Positions 1-6,217 of a stretch of 7,155 nucleotides of DNA are shown in pieces. Below the pieces are notes generated by a model. The model worked only from the letters and a program-made list of their open reading frames with translations, had not been told where the DNA came from and made no database searches. Each line of letters starts with the position of its first letter. Within the stretch, counting starts at the first letter, position 1. Position numbers and translations under genes: made by a program. This DNA is from Fidelibacterota bacterium (GTDB lineage: Bacteria > Fidelibacterota > UBA2242), in contig JAFGXZ010000277.1 in assembly GCA_016936335.1 (NCBI GenBank), forward strand, positions 1-7,155, in the 5' to 3' direction.

Positions 1-25
1 AAAGGCGGTCGAAACCGCCCTTTTT
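1..25 (-). terminator. Rho-independent terminator after the pyruvate:ferredoxin oxidoreductase gene, possibly bidirectional
   Basis: On the minus strand, 32 nt after the stop codon, a perfect 6-bp stem GGCGGT/ACCGCC (positions 14-19 and 4-9) encloses a TTCG tetraloop. It is preceded by an A-run and followed by TTT at the window edge, where the T-tract may continue out of sight. Read on the plus strand, the same stem has a CGAA loop and is followed by CTTTTT (20-25), so it could also stop a convergent transcript from the left. The stem, loop and flanking A/T runs are seen directly; termination is inferred. Confidence 0.75.
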
Positions 26-51
26 CTATCCGATATGGTCAGAATATTTCA

Positions 52-3000
52 CTACTCAACCATTTTTGCATACTGCTTGTAACGTTCATCGACAATTACC
101 TGCTGTTCTTTCCAGTATTTTTCGGCATTTTCCGGGAAACTGAGTTTCAGCGATGTATACCGTTTTTCACCTTTCAGAAACTCTTCAACCGGCAGTGATG
201 GTTTCTTGGAATCCAGGGAAAACGGATTCTTTCCTTCAGCCTTCAGAGCCGGATTGAAGCGGTAAAGCATCCAGTAACCGGTATCAACGGCTTTCTTCTC
301 TTCCTGCTGGGTCATTTCCATATTACAACCGTGGTTGATACAGGGAGCATAGGCAATGATAATCGCCGGTCCGTTATAGTCTTCGGCTTCTTTGACCGCT
401 TTGATAAATTGGTTTTTATTGGCGCCCATGGCCACTGAAGCCACATAGACGTAACCGTAACTCATCATCATCATACCCAGGTCTTTTTTCTTGGTCGTTT
501 TACCGGCTTCGGCAAAACGGGCTACCGATCCCAGCGGTGTCGCCTTGGAAGCCTGGCCACCGGTATTGGAATAGACTTCAGTATCGACAACAAGGATATT
601 GACATTCCGGTTGGAAGCCATCACATGGTCCAGACCACCATAACCGATGTCATAAGCCCAGCCGTCACCACCAAAAGCCCAGACGCTTTTTGGAACAATA
701 TAACTCTGCAGTTCCAGGATCTTGGACAGTATGGCCTTTTTATCACAACAGGCGTCTTCAAGCAAACCCGGCAGCATCGCCTGGATCTTTTTGGAAACGG
801 CTTTGATCTCAGCTTCTTTGGTATCCCAGAGTTCAAAGGCTTCTTTGATCAAGGCTTTAAAATCCGCATTTATATCCAATTCAAGTGCTTTTTCCATAGT
901 GTAACGCAGCTGTTTTCGGTTCACATCAATCGCCAGACGCATTCCATAACCGTACTCGGCATTGTCTTCAAACAGCGAATTGGCCCAAGTCGGCCCGTGT
1001 CCGTCTTTATTCTTGGCATAAGGAATCGTTGGAAATGTGCCGCCCCAGATAGAGGTACAGCCGGTGGCATTGGCAATGACCATCCGGTCGCCATAGAGCT
1101 GAGTTATCAGTTTTACATACGGCGTCTCACCGCAACCGGCACAAGCGCCCGAGAACTCCAGCAGCGGCTGTTTGAACTGGCTGCCTTTAACGGATTCAAT
1201 TTTCACCGCCTGGCTGAGAACATCCGACGGCAACGCATCAAAATAGAGTGCCCGTTCGGATTCACCAGCATCCCGTTCTTCCTGGATCGGTTTGGCAACG
1301 AGTGCTTCTTTCGGACACTCATTGACGCAGTTCATACATCCCTGACAATCTTCAACATAGATCTGCAGGCGATACTTCATACCGGCGTCTTTTCCAATGG
1401 CATCCAGAGTTTCAAATCCCTTTGGTGCATCAGCCAGGTCTTTCGGATCAATCAGTTTCGGGCGAACCGCCGCATGCGGACAGACAAAAGAACACTGGTT
1501 ACACTGAATACAATTTTCCTTGATCCAATGCGGAACTGTCGGTGCAACGCCTCGTTTTTCCAGTTTGGCTGTCCCAACCGGAACATAACCATCCAGAGGC
1601 ATCTGCGATACAGGAATCTCATCGCCTTTTTCACGCATGATCTTTTCGATGACATTCTTGACAAAATCATCGGCGTTTTCAGGAACCAGTTGTTTTACCG
1701 GAGCGTGTTTGGCCGGCAATTCCGCAGGCACTTTGACTTCTACCAGTGCTTCGGCTGTGGCATCAACTGCCTTCCAGTTCATCTCGACAATTTCACGGCC
1801 CTTGGCACCGTAGGATTTATCAATCGCGTCTTTGATCAGTTTGATAGCATGATCTCTTTCAAGTACGCCGGAAATGATAAAAAAGGCCGCCATCATGACG
1901 GTATTGATACGACCGCCAAGACCGATATTGTTGGCAATTTCCAGTGCATTAATATTGTAAAAACGAATCTTTTTCTCAATAATCGTTTTCTGCATTGCCT
2001 GAGGCAGATTTTCAAAAGCATCTTCTGTGTTCCAGACAGAATTCATGAGGTAAACACCCTTTTCCTTAATTCCCTCAAGAATATCATAACGATCCATAAA
2101 TGCCTGATTATGACAAGCAATAAAATCCACATTCTCAACAACCAAGTATTCTGACTTGATCGGGTGCTTCCCAAAACGTAAATGACTGCGGGTTGTTCCA
2201 CCGGATTTTTTCGAATCATACTGAAAATATCCCTGGGCAAACATATCGGTATTGTCACCAATAATTTTAATTGAGTTTTTGTTGGCGCCAACAGTTCCAT
2301 CAGAACCCAAACCCCAGAATTTACAGGAAATCGTTCCTTCGGGAATTGTATTAATATTTTCTTTGATTTCCAGTGACGTATGGGTCACATCATCGTTAAT
2401 ACCAACGGTAAATCCATGGGTGCAGGCCCCATCAAGATGATCATAAACCGCTTTGACCATCGGCGGTGTAAATTCCTTGGAAGACAGTCCGTAACGGCCA
2501 CCAATAACTTTCACACCATTTCCGGCCAGGGAAGCCACAACATCCATATAGAGCGGCTCACCAATCGAACCGGGTTCCTTGGTACGATCGAGAACAGCGA
2601 TTTTTTTAACCGATGTTGGAATCGCTTTGATAAAATGATCAACTGAAAATGGACGATAAAGACGGACTTTTACCACACCGACTTTCTCACCTTTTTTATT
2701 CATGTAATCAATAGTTTCTTCAACAGTATCGGCGCCACTACCCATAATGATGATAATTTTCTCGGCATCGGCAGCGCCATAATAATCAAACAGGTGATAC
2801 TGACGACCAATCTTTTTGGCCAGTTCGTCCATGTATTCCTGGATAACTGCCGGAGCATCGAGGTAGTACTGGTTTACAGTTTCACGTCCCTGAAAATAGG
2901 TGTCCGGACCTTCCTGACCGACTTTGAGCTGTGGCTTTTCCGGGTTCATGGCGCGTGCCCGAAAATCTTCGACATATTTCATGTCCAGCATATCACGCAT

Positions 3001-3570
3001 AGTATCGTACTCGATCGGGTAGATTTTTTGTATTTCGTGGGAATTCCGAAAACCATCAAAGAAATTCAGGAACGGTATTTTAGTTTTCAACGTCGCCAGA
3101 TGAGACACTACACCTAAGTCCATAATTTCCTGGATTGAGCTGGCCGCCATCAGCGCCCAGCCGGTATTCCGGGCTGACATGACATCGGAATGGTCACCGA
3201 AAATCGACAGCGACTGGCACGCCAGTGAGCGAGCAGATACATGAAAAACCGCCGGCAGCATTTCACCGGCAATTTTGTGCATATTCGGAAGCATGAGCAT
3301 CAAACCCTGGGAAGCGGTAAATGTTGTTGTCATTGCACCGCCGGACAGCGCCCCATGCACGGCACCCGAAGCACCGGCTTCGGATTGCAGTTCCACCACA
3401 TCAACTTTTTGACCGAAAATATTTTTCAAACCTTTGGCAGCCCAGGCGTCCGCCATCTCGCCCATCCCGGAAGAAGGGGTAATTGGATAAATCGCAGCAA
3501 CTTCGCTAAATGCGTAGGCGACATGAGTAGCCGCTGTGTTCCCATCCATACTTTTCATTTTTTGAGTCAT
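52..3570 (-). CDS. nifJ: Pyruvate:ferredoxin (flavodoxin) oxidoreductase, single-chain homodimer type
   Basis: This cytoplasmic iron-sulfur enzyme oxidises pyruvate with CoA to acetyl-CoA and CO2 and reduces ferredoxin or flavodoxin. The 1172-aa product has the length and full domain order of the one-chain family. Counting from the chosen start, it shows: YPITPSS near 28-34 (pyruvate-binding domain I); a mid-protein gamma-type domain at about 415-600; two CxxCxxCxxxC ferredoxin clusters (Cys687/690/693/697 and Cys742/745/748/752); then the TPP domain with Cys810/813/838/1077, which match the four ligands of the proximal cluster, and the GDG...N TPP signature at about 968-1002. About 75 residues follow, as in the Desulfovibrio africanus enzyme. 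The start is the ATG at 3570, because GGAG lies 6 nt upstream. An in-frame ATG at 3582 has no Shine-Dalgarno and overlaps that GGAG. With this start, Thr31, Glu64 and Arg114 fall on the numbers I recall for the D. africanus active site. No cluster cysteine is missing. Indole- or 2-ketoacid-specific relatives are multi-subunit, so pyruvate is the best substrate call. Confidence 0.96.
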   Translation of the reverse strand: MTQKMKSMDGNTAATHVAYAFSEVAAIYPITPSSGMGEMADAWAAKGLKNIFGQKVDVVELQSEAGASGAVHGALSGGAMTTTFTASQGLMLMLPNMHKIAGEMLPAVFHVSARSLACQSLSIFGDHSDVMSARNTGWALMAASSIQEIMDLGVVSHLATLKTKIPFLNFFDGFRNSHEIQKIYPIEYDTMRDMLDMKYVEDFRARAMNPEKPQLKVGQEGPDTYFQGRETVNQYYLDAPAVIQEYMDELAKKIGRQYHLFDYYGAADAEKIIIIMGSGADTVEETIDYMNKKGEKVGVVKVRLYRPFSVDHFIKAIPTSVKKIAVLDRTKEPGSIGEPLYMDVVASLAGNGVKVIGGRYGLSSKEFTPPMVKAVYDHLDGACTHGFTVGINDDVTHTSLEIKENINTIPEGTISCKFWGLGSDGTVGANKNSIKIIGDNTDMFAQGYFQYDSKKSGGTTRSHLRFGKHPIKSEYLVVENVDFIACHNQAFMDRYDILEGIKEKGVYLMNSVWNTEDAFENLPQAMQKTIIEKKIRFYNINALEIANNIGLGGRINTVMMAAFFIISGVLERDHAIKLIKDAIDKSYGAKGREIVEMNWKAVDATAEALVEVKVPAELPAKHAPVKQLVPENADDFVKNVIEKIMREKGDEIPVSQMPLDGYVPVGTAKLEKRGVAPTVPHWIKENCIQCNQCSFVCPHAAVRPKLIDPKDLADAPKGFETLDAIGKDAGMKYRLQIYVEDCQGCMNCVNECPKEALVAKPIQEERDAGESERALYFDALPSDVLSQAVKIESVKGSQFKQPLLEFSGACAGCGETPYVKLITQLYGDRMVIANATGCTSIWGGTFPTIPYAKNKDGHGPTWANSLFEDNAEYGYGMRLAIDVNRKQLRYTMEKALELDINADFKALIKEAFELWDTKEAEIKAVSKKIQAMLPGLLEDACCDKKAILSKILELQSYIVPKSVWAFGGDGWAYDIGYGGLDHVMASNRNVNILVVDTEVYSNTGGQASKATPLGSVARFAEAGKTTKKKDLGMMMMSYGYVYVASVAMGANKNQFIKAVKEAEDYNGPAIIIAYAPCINHGCNMEMTQQEEKKAVDTGYWMLYRFNPALKAEGKNPFSLDSKKPSLPVEEFLKGEKRYTSLKLSFPENAEKYWKEQQVIVDERYKQYAKMVE

Positions 3571-3574
3571 TGTT

Positions 3575-3580
3575 CTCTCC
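3575..3580 (-). promoter_or_regulatory. Ribosome binding site that decides the oxidoreductase start
   Basis: GGAGAG reads 3580 to 3575 on the minus strand, 4 nt before the ATG at 3570 (6 nt from the GGAG core). It overlaps the alternative in-frame ATG at 3582-3580, which has only an AT-rich run upstream. This favours the shorter protein by four residues. Confidence 0.7.
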
Positions 3581-3741
3581 ATATATTATTATTCATTTTT
3601 ATTGAGACAGAATTCCTCCCCGCTAATGCCAGCTCTGCTTCCGGTTAAAGAGGTGTTACTTGTCTAAAATAGCATCTGAGAAACAACCAATCGGCGTTTG
3701 GGAAGTTACTATTCTCAGGCCGAAATTACAACCATAAATCC

Positions 3742-3776
3742 GATATAAAACAGATAGATTTAATAGCAATTTCTGT
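3742..3776 (-). terminator. Possible weak terminator after the phosphofructokinase gene
   Basis: Starting 8 nt after the phosphofructokinase stop, the minus strand has ACAGA (3776-3772) and TCTGT (3754-3750). An inner ATT/AAT pairing encloses a 7-nt loop, and TTTATATC follows. The position and the T-rich tail suit an intrinsic terminator. The stem is AT-rich, has an internal loop and would be weak, so read-through or chance is quite possible. The rest of the 214-nt gap before the oxidoreductase (3571-3784) shows no promoter I can support and no gene. Confidence 0.3.
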
Positions 3777-3784
3777 ATTTATTA

Positions 3785-5011
3785 TCAATCCCAATTTAAA
3801 ATTTTATTAAAGTCGTAGATTTCCGGGTTCGTGACATATTTTCGGGCAGCGGTATAGTCTTCTTCGGTTATATACTGCATGATGTTTTTAATGATTGACT
3901 GGGATTTCTGATTTTCAATATCCACAAGCCGCGGTGGGATTTTACCGTCCGGTCCTTCCAGGTCTTTCAGGTAAAGCGGGGACACATCGCCGGCCTGATT
4001 AATATAAACCATACATCCGGTAGCACCATCTTTGAATAATTTATAAACACCATTGCCAAGCAGAGTACAGTAGACCAGGTCATACCCCACGGGATTGATA
4101 CACCGGACTTCATAGCCCAGTTCAACTGGACGGGATTTGATTTTCAGACCAATTTCCCTGTATTTCTTTTCCAGTAACTCATTGAAGAGTTGTGCTTTTG
4201 AAATTTTTCCCAATTCAGGATGACCATGATCATCATAGCTAAAATTGATTCCCGATTTCTCAATCTCTTCATCACTAAGTTTGTGAAATACTCCCTCTGA
4301 AATAATGACAACGCCATAATTGACATCCATGATCTTCCGCTTAATCATGGCCGAAACAACCAGGTTTACAATCCGATCAACGGTGATCTCAGCATGGTTA
4401 AACATTTCCGGGATAACAATCATCGGTAAATGACAGGCGGATCCGATTCCGAACGCCAGGTGTCCTGCCGAGCGCCCCATAGCGGCAATCACAAACCAGT
4501 TCTCACTGGTACGGGCATCTTCATAAATTGTTGCGGCAATTTTTGCACCGCTGTCTTCTGCCGTCGTATAACCAAAGGTCGGTGAATGATTCGGCAAGGG
4601 CAAATCGTTGTCGATGGTTTTGGGAACATGAATATTGGCAACGGGATACCCTTTGTCCCGCAGAAATTTCGCTACCCGATTGGCCGTGGAAGCCGTATCA
4701 TCACCACCAACCGTCACGAGCAGTTCAATATCATTATCTTTAAATAGTTTCAGGTTAAAATTCGTCTTGAAATCTTCGTTTGTGGGTTTGAATCGGCTCA
4801 TTTTCAGGTATGAGCCACCGCGATTAAAAATCCAATCGGCTTTACTAAAATCAAGTTCTTCCACTTTGGCATCTTCACGAAATAAACCGGTGTACCCATG
4901 ATGAAGTCCCAGAACTCGAATTCCGTGCCGTGTAAATGATTTGACAATCGAACCAACCACGGTATTCATTCCCGGCGCCGGACCTCCACCACATAATATT
5001 GCAACTGACAT
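3785..5011 (-). CDS. Pyrophosphate-dependent 6-phosphofructokinase (diphosphate:fructose-6-phosphate 1-phosphotransferase)
   Basis: This cytoplasmic glycolytic enzyme interconverts fructose 6-phosphate plus PPi with fructose 1,6-bisphosphate plus Pi. The 408-aa product shows the phosphofructokinase-A fold: GGGPAPGMN at 8-16, GGDDT at 102-106, PKTIDND at 130-136, AMGRSAGHLA at 187-196, PE at 201-202 and the sugar-phosphate motif R294xxELGYxxR303. Donor choice is read from two positions. Asp105 and Lys131 stand where ATP-dependent enzymes such as E. coli PfkA have glycines (GGDG, PGTIDND); the Asp/Lys pair is the established mark of PPi use. The string PKTIDNDLPLP followed by TFGY resembles, from memory, the Thermotoga maritima PPi enzyme of similar length. 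The ATG at 5011 follows AAGGAG by 5 nt. The gene is flanked by gaps of 278 and 214 nt and may be transcribed alone. The reaction is reversible, so it could also serve gluconeogenesis. I am confident of the family and fairly confident of PPi use. Confidence 0.95.
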   Translation of the reverse strand: MSVAILCGGGPAPGMNTVVGSIVKSFTRHGIRVLGLHHGYTGLFREDAKVEELDFSKADWIFNRGGSYLKMSRFKPTNEDFKTNFNLKLFKDNDIELLVTVGGDDTASTANRVAKFLRDKGYPVANIHVPKTIDNDLPLPNHSPTFGYTTAEDSGAKIAATIYEDARTSENWFVIAAMGRSAGHLAFGIGSACHLPMIVIPEMFNHAEITVDRIVNLVVSAMIKRKIMDVNYGVVIISEGVFHKLSDEEIEKSGINFSYDDHGHPELGKISKAQLFNELLEKKYREIGLKIKSRPVELGYEVRCINPVGYDLVYCTLLGNGVYKLFKDGATGCMVYINQAGDVSPLYLKDLEGPDGKIPPRLVDIENQKSQSIIKNIMQYITEEDYTAARKYVTNPEIYDFNKILNWD

Positions 5012-5016
5012 ATTAA

Positions 5017-5022
5017 CTCCTT
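5017..5022 (-). promoter_or_regulatory. Ribosome binding site of the phosphofructokinase gene
   Basis: AAGGAG reads 5022 to 5017 on the minus strand, 5 nt before the ATG at 5011. This near-consensus match fixes the start. It also shows that the host uses ordinary Shine-Dalgarno initiation. Confidence 0.75.
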
Positions 5023-5068
5023 GTATTTGTATTCAATGCTTAGCACTGAAAGTTAATCAATCAACCAT

Positions 5069-5085
5069 CAAATTTCAATTTGAAA
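5069..5085. promoter_or_regulatory. AT-rich palindrome in the phosphofructokinase leader, possible operator
   Basis: Two overlapping palindromes lie 58-74 nt upstream of the phosphofructokinase ATG: CAAATT-TC-AATTTG (5069-5082) and TTTCAA-T-TTGAAA (5073-5085). A related TTTGAAATTTAA follows at 5103-5114. Symmetry and position would suit a repressor site. In a spacer this rich in A and T, such symmetry also arises by chance, and I do not recognise a regulator's consensus. Confidence 0.2.
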
Positions 5086-5153
5086 AGTGGGATATATAAT
5101 TGTTTGAAATTTAATATTCGGTGAGAATAGAATGGTGGAATAATAAATTAGTA

Positions 5154-5268
5154 GAGCAATGAATCTTGAGTACTGGTTCTTTGTTTCTGATTCTTATGCC
5201 TCCCGTAATCATCACGGACAGACGTTGCATTGATCTTAATAGATTCCATTGCTCATCAGAGCGGAATC
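5154..5268 (-). other. Bulged hairpin plus a distal competing arm between the acyltransferase and phosphofructokinase genes
   Basis: On the minus strand, 21 nt after the acyltransferase stop, arm A GATTCCGCTC (5268-5259), loop TGAT and arm B GAGCAATGGAATC (5254-5242) form a 10-bp hairpin with a 3-nt AAT bulge. A third element C, GATTCATTGCTC (5165-5154), lies 76 nt further on. It is complementary to arm B over 12 bp with one bulged base, and one flanking A-U pair could extend it. B can therefore pair with A or with C but not both. No T-tract follows the hairpin, so it is not a standard intrinsic terminator. It could be a 3'-end stabilising structure, an attenuator-like leader of the phosphofructokinase gene, or a worn inverted repeat. 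The complementarity is seen directly; any role is inference. Confidence 0.4.
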
Positions 5269-5289
5269 GGAATGACTATTGAAGTTATA

Positions 5290-6192
5290 TCAGTCCGCGA
5301 CGAGAATCGCCAGTATCATGGAATTAAATTTCTCTTCCGGTTTATCGGATCGCGAGAGCAGAATAATCGGTACTTTTGCACCAACTACCAAGCCACCGAC
5401 TTTAGCATTGGCAAGGTACATCAGAATTTTAATTGTTGCATTCCCACTGGTGATATTAGGCACCAGTATGGCATCCGTGTCTCCGGCGATTTGACTTTCA
5501 ATCCCCTTTTTTCGGGCAGCTTCCGCCGACAGCGCTACGTCCATAGCCATTGGCCCTTCAAGGATAATATCACCAAATTCACCGGCTTCGGACAGTTTCT
5601 GCAGTTTCGCGGCATCAACGGTCTCCTGGATTTTCGGATTCACCTTTTCAATTGGACAGAGTGCACAGATTTTTGGTTGATCGATTTTAAGTTTCCGGCA
5701 GACATCAACCATATTTTCGAGAATGGCCTTTTTAGTTTCCATATCCGGCGCGATATTAATACCGCCATCACTGGTAATCAGCATTTTGGGATAAGTCGGA
5801 ATTTCAGCCACCGCCACATGGCTCAGCACGCTGCCCTTACGCAAGCCGGTTTCCCGGTCAAGGACTGCTTTCATTAGAATCGGTGTAGAGATATGACCTT
5901 TCATAAGGATATCGGCTTTTCCGAGGCGAATTTGTTCCACTGCCTTAAAAGCGATATCCGCTTCATCCATAGCGTGGATTATCATATCGTCAGTTATATG
6001 ATAATTGACCTCTTCAGCGATTGCTTTTATCCGCTCCGGGTTACCCACCAGAACAGCATGGGCAATTCCCTTTTCATCAATAGCCTTAATGGCCTCCAGC
6101 ACACTGGCATCATCGGCCATGGCGATGGATATTGTTTTTTTATGCTTACTCCCTTGAACAGCATTTAAAATATCAAGATAACTTTTAATCAT
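5290..6192 (-). CDS. ptb: Phosphate butyryltransferase-type phosphate acyltransferase
   Basis: This cytoplasmic enzyme swaps CoA for phosphate on an acyl-CoA such as butyryl-CoA, giving the acyl-phosphate used by the neighbouring kinase. The 300-aa product has the normal length for the PTA/PTB family and its usual blocks: ILMKGHISTPILMKAVLDRE at 95-114 followed by LSHVAV at 123-128; SDGGIN at 141-146; EKVNPKIQETVDA at 182-194; and a C-terminal AGDTDAILVPNITSGN at 236-251 with GGLVVGAKVPIILLSRSD at 266-283. The start is the ATG at 6192, because AGGAG (6205-6201) lies 8 nt upstream and homology begins there. A longer in-frame extension would overlap the kinase gene and has no family resemblance. 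Butyryl-CoA, branched-chain acyl-CoA (isobutyryl, isovaleryl) and acetyl-CoA are all possible substrates. Some databases label this family 'bifunctional enoyl-CoA hydratase/phosphate acetyltransferase', but no hydratase (MaoC) domain is present here. Confidence 0.92.
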   Translation of the reverse strand: MIKSYLDILNAVQGSKHKKTISIAMADDASVLEAIKAIDEKGIAHAVLVGNPERIKAIAEEVNYHITDDMIIHAMDEADIAFKAVEQIRLGKADILMKGHISTPILMKAVLDRETGLRKGSVLSHVAVAEIPTYPKMLITSDGGINIAPDMETKKAILENMVDVCRKLKIDQPKICALCPIEKVNPKIQETVDAAKLQKLSEAGEFGDIILEGPMAMDVALSAEAARKKGIESQIAGDTDAILVPNITSGNATIKILMYLANAKVGGLVVGAKVPIILLSRSDKPEEKFNSMILAILVAD

Positions 6193-6200
6193 TCCCCCTA

Positions 6201-6205
6201 CTCCT
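6201..6205 (-). promoter_or_regulatory. Ribosome binding site that decides the acyltransferase start
   Basis: AGGAG reads 6205 to 6201 on the minus strand, within the 25-nt gap after the kinase stop codon and 8 nt before the ATG at 6192. A G-run (6198-6194) lies between it and the ATG. It supports the 300-aa protein over a 345-aa form starting at 6327 inside the kinase gene. Confidence 0.65.
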
Positions 6206-6217
6206 GATTCATTATTC

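Noticed and set aside
625..2154. A 509-codon open frame on the plus strand, antisense to the oxidoreductase gene
   Set aside because: It lies wholly within a gene with all its catalytic residues intact. The translation has no recognisable domain and reads like the mirror of a biased-codon gene, and no Shine-Dalgarno or independent support is apparent.
3676..3718. Inverted repeat CTGAGAA/TTCTCAG in the spacer before the oxidoreductase
   Set aside because: It has only 7 bp around a 29-nt interior with no T-tract and no good inner pairing, so it is compatible with chance.
5095..5100. Perfect TATAAT on the plus strand
   Set aside because: It lies in an AT-rich spacer, no plus-strand gene follows, and I could not find a -35 box at proper spacing. 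On the minus strand, the TATATA there also lacks a -35 match.
5230..5877. A 215-codon plus-strand open frame starting in the spacer and running antisense to the acyltransferase
   Set aside because: Most of it mirrors the well-supported acyltransferase gene, and the peptide shows no family features.
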